Shown piece by piece: positions 36,789 through 45,877 of a stretch of 64,000 bases of DNA. Both the position numbers and the translations under genes were made by a program. The stretch is from Pseudomonadota bacterium. GTDB taxonomy: Bacteria; Pseudomonadota; Gammaproteobacteria; Burkholderiales; Burkholderiaceae_C. Positions within the stretch are counted from its first letter, which is position 1. Each line of letters opens with the position of its first letter. The notes under the pieces are model-generated. The model saw nothing but the letters and a program-made list of their open reading frames with translations. It was not told where the DNA came from and made no database searches. The stretch covers positions 62,001 through 126,000 of the forward strand of contig JAKARB010000008.1 of the NCBI GenBank assembly GCA_021819435.1, read 5' to 3'.

Positions 36789-37673
36789 TCACAGCGATCG
36801 CGTGTTGAAGGTGTCGCACTGGGCCATGTCGCCGCTGTCGAAGCCGCGCTTGAACCAGCGCATGCGCTGGGCGCTGGTGCCGTGCGTGAAGCTCTCGGGC
36901 ACCACCTCCCGGCCGGCGCTGCGTTGCAAGGCGTCGTCGCCAATTTTGGATGCGGCGTTCATGGCCTCTTCCAGGTCGCCTGACTCCATCAAGCCCTTGC
37001 TTTGTTCGGTGTCGTGGGCCCAGATGCCGGCGTAGCAGTCGGCCTGCAACTCCAGGCGCACGCTGAGGGCGTTGTACTCGGTCTGGCTGACGCGGCGGCG
37101 GGCCTGGTCGAGCTTGGCGCTGGTGCCCTCCAGGTTTTGGACGTGGTGGCCGACCTCGTGCGCGATCACGTAGGCTTGGGCGAAGTCACCCGGGGCGCCC
37201 AGGCGGTTCTTCAAGGTGTCGTAGAAGTCCAGGTCGATGTAGACGCGTTGGTCGGCCGGGCAGTAGAAGGGGCCCATGGCCGCCTCGCCCTCGCCGCAGG
37301 CCGTGGGCGTGCTGCCCCGGAAAAGGGTGAGGCGCGGCTCCTTGTATTGCGCTCCCTGCGCCTGGAATTGGCCGCGCCACACATCTTCGGTGGTGGCCAG
37401 CACCTGGCGCACGAAGCGCGAGCCTTCGTCCTGCGCCGGGGTGTGGCTGGGTTCGGGGCGCTGCACTTCGGCGCTTTGCTGTCCTGGCATGCCGCTGAGC
37501 ATGTTCAACACGGTCAGCGGGTTGATGCCGAGGAAGTAACTGGCCACCAAGGCCACGGCAACCGTGCCCAGCCCCAGCCTGCCGCCTGGCAAGGAAAAGC
37601 CGCCACCGCTGCCTCCGCCCGATTCGCGCACGTCGTCGACGTTCTCGCTCTCGCGTTGTCCATCCAGTCTCAT
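36789..37673 (-). CDS. ypfJ: YpfJ family putative neutral zinc metallopeptidase
   Basis: A 294-residue single-pass membrane protein: Gly-rich N-terminus, one membrane segment (about 32-50), then a periplasmic domain with zinc-protease motif HEVGH at 172-176 in VIAHEVGHHVQNL and a third-ligand region LELQADCYAGIWAH. Length matches E. coli YpfJ (287). Family members are annotated as putative metalloproteases; substrates are unknown. The ATG at 37673 (MRLDGQRESENVDD) has GGGGAG five bases upstream and is the standard start; the open frame to 37823 has no family similarity. It is divergent from nadB. Confidence 0.92.
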   Translation of the reverse strand: MRLDGQRESENVDDVRESGGGSGGGFSLPGGRLGLGTVAVALVASYFLGINPLTVLNMLSGMPGQQSAEVQRPEPSHTPAQDEGSRFVRQVLATTEDVWRGQFQAQGAQYKEPRLTLFRGSTPTACGEGEAAMGPFYCPADQRVYIDLDFYDTLKNRLGAPGDFAQAYVIAHEVGHHVQNLEGTSAKLDQARRRVSQTEYNALSVRLELQADCYAGIWAHDTEQSKGLMESGDLEEAMNAASKIGDDALQRSAGREVVPESFTHGTSAQRMRWFKRGFDSGDMAQCDTFNTRSL

Positions 37674-37821
37674 GCGATCTCCCCAGGCTTGGCGGCGGTT
37701 GACGCGCTGGATGTTAGCAGCGCCATCCACGCGTCGGCCGGCATTGAGCCATGTCAGCAGGTGGGGCATGGCCGGGCCACTGTAGGGGCCAATCACGAGG
37801 GGACCGATAGAATCCCCGCTC

Positions 37822-39477
37822 ATGCAAGACCCTTCCGCCGTTCAGGCAGCACAGCTGCCCGTCGTCATCATCGGTGCCGGCCTGGCCGGCCTGACCGTGG
37901 CCCTGAATCTCGCTGAAACCCAGCCTGTCATCGTGCTGGCCAAGCGGCAGCTCGAAGAGGCCGCCACCGCGTGGGCGCAGGGCGGCATCGTGGGGGTGCT
38001 GGGCAGCGACGACAGCATCGAGTCCCATGTGCGCGACACCCAGGAAGCCGGGGCCGGCCTGGTCGACGAGCGCACGGCCGAGTTCATCGCCCGCCACAGC
38101 GCCGAGGCCGTGGAGTGGCTGGTGGCACGCGGCGTGCCGTTCTCGCCAGACCCCGAAGGCCCGTTGGGCCTGCACCTCACGCGCGAAGGCGGCCACGCCG
38201 TGCGCCGCATCGCCCACGCGGCCGACGCCACCGGCAAGGCCATCCACGATGTGCTGCTCGCCGAGGTCAAGCGCCACCCCAACATTCAGTTGCGCGAAAA
38301 GTGGATGGCGATCGACCTGATCACCAACCGGCACCTCAAGCGCTCGCAACAAGACCCGGCCGTGCGCGCCTTCGATGCCGGGCGCTGCCATGGTGTGTAC
38401 GCGCTCAACCTTTCGAACGGCTGCGTCGAGACCCTGGCGGCTTCTGCGGTGGTGCTGGCCTCGGGCGGGGTGGGCAAGGTGTATCGCTACACCAGCAACC
38501 CCGAGACCTCGACCGGCGACGGCATCGCCATGGCCTGGCGCGCGGGCTGCCGCGTGGCCAACATGGAGTTCATCCAGTTCCACCCGACCTGCCTGTACCA
38601 CCCGCAGGAGCGCAGCTTCCTCATCACCGAGGCCCTGCGCGGCGAAGGCGCCATCCTGCGCCTGCCCGATGGCACGCGCTTCATGCCGGCCCATGACGAG
38701 CGCGGCGAACTGGCTCCGCGCGACATCGTGGCCCGCGCCATCGACTTCGAGATGAAGAAGCATGGCCTGGATCACGTCTGGCTGGACGCGACCCACCTGG
38801 GCGAAGACTTCCTCAAAGAGCACTTCCCGACCATCCACGCGCGCTGCCTCTCGCTGGGCATCGACATCGCGAAGCAGCCCATCCCCGTGGTGCCTGCGGC
38901 GCACTACACCTGCGGCGGCGTCGTCACCGACCTGCAGGGGCGCACCGATTTGCCGGGCCTGTACGCCGTGGGCGAGACCACCTACACCGGCCTGCATGGC
39001 GCCAACCGCCTGGCCAGCAACTCGCTGCTGGAGTGCGTGGTGCTGGGCCGCACCTGCGCCGACGACATCGAGGCCAGCCGCCAGGCCCGGGTACCCAAGC
39101 TGCCTGACTGGGACGAAAGCCAGGTGACCGATGCCGACGAAGAGGTGGTGATCGCCCACAACTGGGACGAGCTGCGCCTGCTGATGTGGAACTACGTGGG
39201 CATCGTGCGCACCACGCGGCGCCTGGAGCGGGCCCTGCACCGCATCAAGCTGCTGCGCCAGGAGATCGACGATTACTACGCGGCCTTCCGCGTCAGCCGC
39301 GACCTGCTGGAGTTGCGCAACCTGGTCGATTGCGCCGAGCTGATCGTGCGGTCGGCCCTCTCGCGCCAGGAGAGTCGCGGGCTGCATTTCAGCCGCGACT
39401 ACCCGCGCACGCTGCCGGTCAGCTTCCCGACCATCCTGTGCAAGAAGCCCAAGAAGAAAGATGCTTGGCTGCCTTGA
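37822..39477 (+). CDS. nadB: L-aspartate oxidase
   Basis: Oxidises L-aspartate to iminoaspartate, the first step of NAD de novo synthesis, with FAD. The 551-residue product begins with the dinucleotide-binding [10 protein letters not shown] (16-25); WAQGGI near residue 50, GREGGH-type [23 protein letters not shown], and the C-terminal [16 protein letters not shown] with helical domain are all in place as in NadB rather than succinate dehydrogenase. A possible -10 TAGAAT ends only nine bases before the ATG, hinting at a very short leader. It is divergent from ypfJ and stands opposite the nadA-nadC operon, which supplies the next steps. Confidence 0.95.
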   Translation: MQDPSAVQAAQLPVVIIGAGLAGLTVALNLAETQPVIVLAKRQLEEAATAWAQGGIVGVLGSDDSIESHVRDTQEAGAGLVDERTAEFIARHSAEAVEWLVARGVPFSPDPEGPLGLHLTREGGHAVRRIAHAADATGKAIHDVLLAEVKRHPNIQLREKWMAIDLITNRHLKRSQQDPAVRAFDAGRCHGVYALNLSNGCVETLAASAVVLASGGVGKVYRYTSNPETSTGDGIAMAWRAGCRVANMEFIQFHPTCLYHPQERSFLITEALRGEGAILRLPDGTRFMPAHDERGELAPRDIVARAIDFEMKKHGLDHVWLDATHLGEDFLKEHFPTIHARCLSLGIDIAKQPIPVVPAAHYTCGGVVTDLQGRTDLPGLYAVGETTYTGLHGANRLASNSLLECVVLGRTCADDIEASRQARVPKLPDWDESQVTDADEEVVIAHNWDELRLLMWNYVGIVRTTRRLERALHRIKLLRQEIDDYYAAFRVSRDLLELRNLVDCAELIVRSALSRQESRGLHFSRDYPRTLPVSFPTILCKKPKKKDAWLP

Positions 39478-39540
39478 GCTACTGGGGTTGCGCTTGGGCT
39501 GAAGGGCCCGTGGCTTCGCGAGCCTCTGCGCCCGCGCGGG

Positions 39541-39825
39541 TCAGCGGCGCGCCCGCATCGCGAAGCGCGCCTGCACGAATTCAAAAGCGTAGACCACCGT
39601 GTCCTGGATGAGCTGTTCGCTGTCCTGGCGCTCTTTCTCGGTCATGTGGAAGGCCAGGTCCACCTGGTGGCGGATGTAGCGCGGTGGCAGCCGGTTCAAG
39701 GCCACGCAGGCCACGTCGGGGTGGTGGTCCTCGGTCAGCAGCGGGTAGCGGTGTGCCAAGTCCATCACCATGTTCACGACTTGTTGCTCGTGGTAGTTGT
39801 GGAGGGTGGTGAAGTCGGCGGGCAT
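39541..39825 (-). CDS. ComFB family protein
   Basis: A 94-residue protein with the late-competence ComFB signature: an N-terminal helix with NMVMDLAHRYP, a short loop containing D-V-A-C-V-A-L-N-R-L-P-P-R-Y in the middle, and a C-terminal helical part. The family name comes from Bacillus comF; ComFB-like proteins have recently been described as cyclic-dinucleotide-binding receptors (recalled, not checked here). No partner domain is attached. It stands alone between nadB (convergent, 63 bases) and the nadC terminator, with no sign of an operon. A role as a small c-di-GMP effector would fit the diguanylate cyclase and polysaccharide genes in this window but is inference. Confidence 0.75.
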   Translation of the reverse strand: MPADFTTLHNYHEQQVVNMVMDLAHRYPLLTEDHHPDVACVALNRLPPRYIRHQVDLAFHMTEKERQDSEQLIQDTVVYAFEFVQARFAMRARR

Positions 39826-39951
39826 GGTGGTGGATACGGATCAGGCTGGGCGGATGAACGCCAATGAAGGCCAATGGCTGCTGCCGGGCCAACAAAGGCC
39901 TTACGAGGAGCATGCCATCAGTGTCGCCGAGTGGCGCTTTACCGAGGTGTG

Positions 39952-39981
39952 AAAAAAGCGGCAGAAAACACGTTCTGCCGC
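39952..39981 (-). terminator. rho-independent terminator of the nadA-nadC operon
   Basis: On the minus strand GCGGCAGAA (39981-39973) pairs perfectly with TTCTGCCGC (39966-39958) around a 6-base loop and is followed by TTTTTT (39957-39952). It lies 46 bases after the nadC stop. Confidence 0.93.
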
Positions 39982-40027
39982 TGCGTCGGGGGAAGGGCGA
40001 TGGCCAGCAACGCCCGGTCTGATCGCC

Positions 40028-40939
40028 TCAGTTCGAGGCCACCTTGCCCAGCACCCGCATCGAGAAGTCGACCGCCTGCACATCCTTGGTCAGCTTGCCG
40101 ATGGAGATGCGGTCCACGCCCGTTTCTGCGATGCCGCGCAATTGCTCCAACGTGACGCCCCCCGAGACCTCCAGCAAGGCGCGCCCTTGGGCCACCTGCT
40201 GGTTGACCTGAACCGCCTCGCGCATCATGTCCAGGCTGAAGTTGTCGAGCAGCACGCTGACGGCATCGGCGGCCAGGGCCTCGCGCAGTTCGTCCAAGGT
40301 CTCCACCTCGACCTGGATGGTGATCTGCTCACGCAGCGGAGAAGCCTGGGCCGCGACCAGGGACTGGGCATTGCGCACGGCGGCGGTGACCGAACCGGCC
40401 GCAGCGATGTGGTTTTCCTTGATGAGGATGCCGTCGTACAGCGCCAGCCGCTGGTTGGCGCCGCCGCCCACGCGCACGGCGTACTTCTGCGCCAGGCGCA
40501 GGCCGGGCAGGGTCTTGCGGGTGTCGAGCACCACGCAGCCGCGCGGGTTGGGCGAGGCGCCTTCGATGGCCTGCATGTGGCGGCGCGTCAGCGTGGCCAC
40601 GGCCGAGAGCGTCTGCAGGAAGTTCATGCTCGGGCGCTCGGCGGTCAGCAAGGCGCGCGCATCGGCCTGGATGTGGCAGACCGGCGTGTTGGGCGACATC
40701 AGCGCGCCTTCTGCGTAGGCCCATTCGATCTTCGCGTCGGGGTCGAGCTGCAGCAGGCAAGCCTCGAACCAGTCGCGGCCGCACAGCACGGCCTCTTCGC
40801 GCACGATCAGGCGGGCCTGCACGCGTTCGTTGGCGGGCACCAGTTGCGCGGTCCAGTCGCACACCCCCACGTCTTCGAACAGGGCGTCACGGACGTTGCG
40901 GGCACGGGCTTCTTCGAGGGTTTCGTTGTGGTCGAACAT
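40028..40939 (-). CDS. nadC: quinolinate phosphoribosyltransferase (decarboxylating)
   Basis: Converts quinolinate and PRPP to nicotinate mononucleotide, the third step of NAD synthesis. The 303-residue product has the N-terminal open-face sheet (EDVGVCDWTAQLV, REEAVLCG) and the alpha/beta barrel with TRKTLPGLRLAQKYAVRVGGG (catalytic Arg/Lys/His-type region, in part), KENHI, VEVETLDEL and SGGVTLE motifs. Length is normal (about 290). It follows nadA by 42 bases and is closed by a strong terminator. PRPP for the reaction comes from prs, also in this window. Confidence 0.95.
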   Translation of the reverse strand: MFDHNETLEEARARNVRDALFEDVGVCDWTAQLVPANERVQARLIVREEAVLCGRDWFEACLLQLDPDAKIEWAYAEGALMSPNTPVCHIQADARALLTAERPSMNFLQTLSAVATLTRRHMQAIEGASPNPRGCVVLDTRKTLPGLRLAQKYAVRVGGGANQRLALYDGILIKENHIAAAGSVTAAVRNAQSLVAAQASPLREQITIQVEVETLDELREALAADAVSVLLDNFSLDMMREAVQVNQQVAQGRALLEVSGGVTLEQLRGIAETGVDRISIGKLTKDVQAVDFSMRVLGKVASN

Positions 40940-40981
40940 GGGAAGGGCAGGCAGGCGGAAGGAGGTCGGCGTTCCAGGGGC

Positions 40982-42103
40982 TCAAGCCGAGCCGATGTTG
41001 GGCACGAAGCCTTGCGCAGGTTTGGTGATGGCGGATGGGTTCTTGGCGACGAAGTCCAGCATGCGGTCGATGCAGCCATAGGCCTTGACACGGATGGCTT
41101 CGTCGACGGTGATCTCGCCCACGCCCTTTTCGAGGCAGTCGAGCACGCCCTGCAGGCCGTTCATGGCCATCCAGGGGCAATGCGCGCAGCTCTTGCAGGT
41201 GGCGCTGTTGCCGGCGGTGGGGGCTTCGATCAGCACCTTGGTCGGCGCCATCTGGCGCATGCGGTGCAGGATGCCGTTGTCCGTGGCCACGATGAACTCG
41301 GGCGCGTTCGACTCGACCACCGCCTTGAGCAGTTGCGAGGTCGACCCCACCACGTCGGCCTGGGCCACGACGCTTTCGGGTGACTCGGGGTGCACGAGCA
41401 CCAGGGCGTTCGGGTGGTCCTTCTTGAGCAGGTCCAGCTCCAGGCCCTTGAACTCGTCGTGCACGATGCAGGCGCCATTCCACATCAGCATGTCGGCGCC
41501 GGTTTCCTTCTGGATGTAGCGGCCCAGGTGGCGGTCGGGCGCCCACAGGATCTTCTCGCCCTGGTCTTTCAGGTGCTTGACGATGGCCAGCGCGCACGAG
41601 CTCGTCACCATCCAGTCGGCGCGTGCCTTCACGGCGGCGCTGGTGTTGGCGTAGACCACCACCTTGCGGTCGGGGTGGGCGTCGCAGAACTTCGTGAAGT
41701 CGTCGGCCGGACAACCCAGGTCGAGCGAGCAGGTCGCGTCCAGGTCGGGCATGAGCACGGTCTTGTCGGGCGACAGGATCTTGGCCGATTCGCCCATGAA
41801 CTTCACGCCCGCCACGATCAGGGTCTGCGCGGCGTGGTCGCGGCCGAAGCGCGCCATCTCCAGCGAATCAGAGACGCAGCCGCCGGTTTCCATGGCCAGG
41901 TCCTGCAGGTCGCCGTCGACGTAGTAGTGCGCCACCAGCGCCGCGTTGCGAGCCTTGAGCAGTTCGGCGATGCGCGCCTTGGTGGCGGCCTTGGCTGTGG
42001 GGCTCAGCGGGGCGGGCACGCGGGCCCAGGCGTGGGCTGTGCAGGTGGCGCCCGAGGCGTCCTGCAAGTCATAGTCGTAGCTGACGGTGTTGGGGCTGTT
42101 CAT
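40982..42103 (-). CDS. nadA: quinolinate synthase
   Basis: Condenses iminoaspartate (from NadB) with dihydroxyacetone phosphate to quinolinate, using a 4Fe-4S cluster. The 373-residue product has the threefold pseudo-symmetric NadA fold, with [47 protein letters not shown] and a C-terminal [13 protein letters not shown] motif; the Cys in LGCP, that of the [11 protein letters not shown] region and one of the C-terminal cysteines are the likely cluster ligands. The ATG at 42103 ([11 protein letters not shown]) is preferred over 42139. It is first in the nadA-nadC operon. Confidence 0.95.
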   Translation of the reverse strand: MNSPNTVSYDYDLQDASGATCTAHAWARVPAPLSPTAKAATKARIAELLKARNAALVAHYYVDGDLQDLAMETGGCVSDSLEMARFGRDHAAQTLIVAGVKFMGESAKILSPDKTVLMPDLDATCSLDLGCPADDFTKFCDAHPDRKVVVYANTSAAVKARADWMVTSSCALAIVKHLKDQGEKILWAPDRHLGRYIQKETGADMLMWNGACIVHDEFKGLELDLLKKDHPNALVLVHPESPESVVAQADVVGSTSQLLKAVVESNAPEFIVATDNGILHRMRQMAPTKVLIEAPTAGNSATCKSCAHCPWMAMNGLQGVLDCLEKGVGEITVDEAIRVKAYGCIDRMLDFVAKNPSAITKPAQGFVPNIGSA

Positions 42104-42190
42104 GGCGCTGTCAGGTGGGGGCGTGGGCGGTGCTTGCAAGCGGGCGAATGGCTGGCGGCTCTGTTTGGGATGGGGCCTTCAGAACATGAG

Positions 42191-42967
42191 TCAGAACCGA
42201 GGTCGATGTGGCCGTGAAGGAGGTGGCTGACCACGGCGCAAACGGCGTCGGTCGATCCAGGCCACCAGCTCGCAAGACAGCCACACGGCGTAGAAGGCAA
42301 AGATCACGTCGCTCAGGAAGTGTCCGCCCTGCATGATGCGCCCCGCACCGATGACCGCACCGCTGACGAGGCCGATCAAGAGCCAGCGGCGACGCCAGAC
42401 AGGCCCGCAGGTCAGGCCCAGGCCCATCAGTGCGAAGCCGGTGGCTGCATGGCTGCTGCAGAAGCTGCGATGCGCCTCGGGGTTGGTGCCGATCTCGAAT
42501 GGGCCTTGGAAGGTTTCGGGGCCGCCGAAGGCCTCGACCTGCACCGGGCGAGGGCGGCCCACCGTGTTCTTGAAAACGCCCTCGATCAGCAGCCCAGGCC
42601 CTAACAGGGCAGCACACAGGAACACCGTCGAAACGTGGCGCCACGGGCCCCGGCAACGTTCGGCTGCATCGGCTCGCCCCATCAGGGCCAGCAGCCTGGC
42701 GAGCCAGGGCGCCAGCATTGCGTGCAAGGCCGCGAGCAGCGCCAGCGCCCGCCCGATGGGGGGCGTCCAGTCATAGAGGACCAACACCAGCGGATCTTGC
42801 GCGTGAACGAAGCCACGGGCGGCATCGTAGTAACGTGACGAGACGATGAGGTCGAGCGCCGGGAACTTGGCATACACCGCGATGGCGAAGAAAAGCACCG
42901 CCCAGATCAGGCGGGTGTCCATGCCGGCGTCTTCATCGATCGCCAGGTCGCGAGGCTCGTCGGACAT
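42191..42967 (-). CDS. PAP2-superfamily membrane phosphatase
   Basis: A 258-residue protein with about five to six membrane helices and the three acid-phosphatase motifs: KNTVGRPRP (K-x6-R-P), CSSHAATG (the P-S-G-H motif, with S-S-H) and GRIMQGGHFLSDV (R-x5-H-x3-D). Active residues would face the periplasm, dephosphorylating undecaprenyl pyrophosphate or lipid A (LpxE/LpxT-like). It begins 6 bases after the ArnT-like gene and ends the four-gene run, so it may expose the lipid A phosphate position or recycle the lipid carrier. That role is inferred from context. Confidence 0.87.
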   Translation of the reverse strand: MSDEPRDLAIDEDAGMDTRLIWAVLFFAIAVYAKFPALDLIVSSRYYDAARGFVHAQDPLVLVLYDWTPPIGRALALLAALHAMLAPWLARLLALMGRADAAERCRGPWRHVSTVFLCAALLGPGLLIEGVFKNTVGRPRPVQVEAFGGPETFQGPFEIGTNPEAHRSFCSSHAATGFALMGLGLTCGPVWRRRWLLIGLVSGAVIGAGRIMQGGHFLSDVIFAFYAVWLSCELVAWIDRRRLRRGQPPPSRPHRPRF

Positions 42968-42973
42968 GCGCGG

Positions 42974-44746
42974 TCAGGGGGTGTCAAGCACAGGGGCGCT
43001 GCTGCCAGCCTGCTCCATGTATGTCTGCTGGTTGTAGCCCAGGAAACCACGCAGCAGAAAGGCGTGCACTTCGACGAAGCGCTTGTCGGCCACCTCGATG
43101 CTCACCGATTTCATCGGCCGCACGATCGCAAAGCGCGATGTGATGTCATCTGGCCTTGGGTTGGCGCTCAAGAGCAACACATCCGGGCCGATCTTGTTGG
43201 GCAGGCTGTGTTGCAGCAGGTAGTGGTTGTCGCGTTTGCCCTCGGGGTTCCAATAGAAGGCACGCACCTTGTGCTGACGCCAGTTGTAGAGCGCCTGGGT
43301 GATGAGCAGGCGCTGGTCGGTCAGGATGGGCAGGCCCGAAATGCGCGGCTCCGTGACGACGGGCTCCAGTTGTTGGAAGGCCTCGTTCCAGCCACGCATG
43401 CGCACCAGCACATCGAGCTTCGGGTTGACCGGGGCAGAGAGGATGTCGCGGGCGTGCAGCGCCAGCGAGGTCAGGGCCACGTTGCTCAGCAAGATGGCAA
43501 TCAGCCATCGCTGCGGGCGCGGCGCGGAAAGCGGCACCAGCGGCGCGCTCAACAGCGAAGCCAGCAGCAACGTCAGCCCGACCATGGCTGGCGCAGCCCA
43601 GTTCACGTGGGCACCGCCCATGAGTGCCTGCACCGCCGCGATGCCCAGCAAGGGCAGGCTCAGCATCCACAGAAACCTGTAGCTCGACACCGATGCCAGG
43701 TAATAGGCCGATGTGCGGGCCGCTGCCTTGCGGGGGGGCTGCGTGCCAGGCGGCAGGCTTTGCCCGCCCATGGCCGTGGTGTGCGCCCATTGGCTGGGCG
43801 GCGAAACCTGCGTGCTCGCGGCCCACAGGCTACCCGGGGCCACGGGCGTGCTCGGCATGTGCCGTGAGCGCCACCACAGCCACACCGCAGCCAAGGTGGC
43901 CACCGGTCCCAGCATCATCAACTGACCGCCAAGGAACTCGAGCAACTTGAGCACACCGCCCGAGCGCTCGGATTGCGTGGTGAGCTCGGCTGTGTGCTGC
44001 AGCGTCGGGAAGCCGTTGTGCGCGTTCCAGACCAGGTTGGGCGAGACGATCACCACCGTCAGCAGCACGGCCACCCAGGGGCCGACTCGCCACACGCCAC
44101 GTCGTGGCCCATGAACCGCCCACAGCACCCAAACGGCCGTGATGGCGAAAGCGGCCATCGTGTACTTGCTCAGCACGCCCACGCCACAGGCGATGCCCAG
44201 CAGCACCCAGTGGTGAAAGCGGTTGGTGACCTGCGCACGCCAAAGCGCCCAGGCCGCCAGCGTCCAGCACAGCAACAAAGGTGCATCCGTGCTGGCGAAC
44301 AGGCCCATCGTCCCGACCATCGGCATGCACAGGAACAAGGCTCCCGCGACGATGCCGGTGCGCACGCCGCTGCTGGTCGGCCACAAGGCCCGCGCCAGCC
44401 CGACCATGGCAAGCGCAGTGGCTGGATAGATCAGCATGGACAGCAGCTTGACGCCGATGACACCGTCACCGAATAGCGTGGTGCTGAGGCGGATGATCCC
44501 CGCGATCACCGGTGGCTTCGAGTAATAGCCCCATTGCAGGCTGCGCGACCAGTCCCAGTATTGGGCCTCGTCGAAGAACAAGGAAATCCCGCTGTGATGC
44601 ACAACCCAGACGCGGTAGAGCAGCAGAGCCAAGGCCAGCCCGATCAAAGCCCACAGCCGTGGCCCCCAGATGGCGGGCCAACGCTGCCCCGTTGATTTGC
44701 GGACTTCGACGGAAGGCGACGCGGTGACGGGCGTTGGGGCGGTCAT
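42974..44746 (-). CDS. ArnT/PMT-like membrane glycosyltransferase
   Basis: A 590-residue GT-C glycosyltransferase with about 11-12 helices. The first periplasmic loop carries FFDEAQYWDWSRSLQWGYYSKPP (conserved acidic D-E pair and Y-x-K-P-P; positions about 57-79), as in ArnT and other GT83 enzymes that move a sugar from undecaprenyl phosphate to lipid A. The C-terminal periplasmic part (about 430-590) is present. A loop near 300-340 is extended. With the upstream polyprenyl-phosphate sugar synthase and downstream phosphatase it forms a complete lipid-linked sugar decoration route. Whether the sugar is aminoarabinose, glucosamine or another is not shown; no arn sugar-nucleotide genes are nearby. 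Confidence 0.85.
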   Translation of the reverse strand: MTAPTPVTASPSVEVRKSTGQRWPAIWGPRLWALIGLALALLLYRVWVVHHSGISLFFDEAQYWDWSRSLQWGYYSKPPVIAGIIRLSTTLFGDGVIGVKLLSMLIYPATALAMVGLARALWPTSSGVRTGIVAGALFLCMPMVGTMGLFASTDAPLLLCWTLAAWALWRAQVTNRFHHWVLLGIACGVGVLSKYTMAAFAITAVWVLWAVHGPRRGVWRVGPWVAVLLTVVIVSPNLVWNAHNGFPTLQHTAELTTQSERSGGVLKLLEFLGGQLMMLGPVATLAAVWLWWRSRHMPSTPVAPGSLWAASTQVSPPSQWAHTTAMGGQSLPPGTQPPRKAAARTSAYYLASVSSYRFLWMLSLPLLGIAAVQALMGGAHVNWAAPAMVGLTLLLASLLSAPLVPLSAPRPQRWLIAILLSNVALTSLALHARDILSAPVNPKLDVLVRMRGWNEAFQQLEPVVTEPRISGLPILTDQRLLITQALYNWRQHKVRAFYWNPEGKRDNHYLLQHSLPNKIGPDVLLLSANPRPDDITSRFAIVRPMKSVSIEVADKRFVEVHAFLLRGFLGYNQQTYMEQAGSSAPVLDTP

Positions 44747-44811
44747 GGCTGATGCGGGAACGGCTGGTACGGCGGGGCGGGACAGCGAAGCGTGCAGGCC
44801 TGGGCGTGTTC

Positions 44812-45852
44812 TCAGCTCGGCTGATGCCAGGCGGATTCTGCGGCCAGTTCAGGCCCCTGGCTGGTGTGGTATGGCGCCACATCGCCCCGATCGTAGTAAA
44901 TGCGGATCAGCAGCTCGGCCAACACCCCCGTTGTGAGGAACTGCAGACCGCCCAGCACGCAAAAGAAACCCAGCCACAGCAAGGGCCGTCCGCCGATCTG
45001 TTCGCCGAACATCTTCAGCACCGCCAGGTAGGACAGGATCAGCATGCCCAGCAGCCCCACGCCCAGCCCCACGCCACCAAAGAAGTGGCCAGGGCGACCC
45101 GAGAAGCGCAGGAAGAAGTTCACGGCCAACAGGTCCAGCACCACGCGCAGCGTGCGTGAAATGCCGTATTTCGATTCACCGTGCACACGTGCGTGGTGGC
45201 TCACCGGCTCTTCTGCCATGCGAGCGGGCGAAGTCACCGTCGCCATCCAGGCCGGGATGAAACGGTGCATCTCGCCATACAGGCTCACGCGCTTGAGCAC
45301 GCTGGCGCGGTAGGCCTTCAGGCTGCAGCCCAGGTCCTGGAATTCAAGCTGTGTGACCTTGCGGATCAGGCGATTGGCGATGCGCGACGGCACCTTGCGC
45401 AGCCACAGGCCGTCCTGGCGGTTCTGGCGCCAGCCGGCCACCAGGTCCATGTCGTCCTTGAGCAGGCGGGCCACCAGCTTCGGGATGTCCTTGGGGTCGT
45501 TCTGCAAGTCGCCATCGAGGGTCACGATGACGTCACCGCGCGCGGCGTCGATGCCGGCCTGCATGGCTGCCGTCTGGCGGAAGTTGCGCCACAGGTGGAT
45601 GGGGCGCACGTGCGGGCCGCGCAGGCGGGCCTGTTCATCGAGCGCCTGCTGCGTGCCATCGCGGCTGCCGTCGTTGACGATCAGAAGCTCCCAGGGGAAA
45701 GCGTAGTCCGCCAGCGCCTCGTGCACAGCAGTCACGAAGGGCTCGACGTTTTCCACTTCGTTGTACATCGGCACCACGATGGAAAGGCGGTGCATGGGCA
45801 CGTTGGCCAGGGGGGATGCTGGGGCAGCGGCGGCGATCACGGCGGTGTTCAT
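44812..45852 (-). CDS. polyprenyl-phosphate glycosyltransferase (GT2, ArnC/DPM1-like)
   Basis: A 346-residue GT2 enzyme that loads a sugar onto undecaprenyl phosphate. The GT-A domain (about 20-235) has SIVVPMYNEVENV, LIVNDGSRDGT, the metal-binding TLDGDLQNDP and a catalytic-site GESKYG; two C-terminal helices (about 255-325) anchor it in the membrane. This layout is ArnC/GtrB-like. GAAGA precedes the ATG at 45852. It lies 65 bases upstream of the ArnT-like gene that would use its product, and 25 bases after the flippase-like gene. Donor sugar unknown. Confidence 0.9.
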   Translation of the reverse strand: MNTAVIAAAAPASPLANVPMHRLSIVVPMYNEVENVEPFVTAVHEALADYAFPWELLIVNDGSRDGTQQALDEQARLRGPHVRPIHLWRNFRQTAAMQAGIDAARGDVIVTLDGDLQNDPKDIPKLVARLLKDDMDLVAGWRQNRQDGLWLRKVPSRIANRLIRKVTQLEFQDLGCSLKAYRASVLKRVSLYGEMHRFIPAWMATVTSPARMAEEPVSHHARVHGESKYGISRTLRVVLDLLAVNFFLRFSGRPGHFFGGVGLGVGLLGMLILSYLAVLKMFGEQIGGRPLLWLGFFCVLGGLQFLTTGVLAELLIRIYYDRGDVAPYHTSQGPELAAESAWHQPS

Positions 45853-45877
45853 GGGTTCTTCTTGTGTCTTCGAGGAT

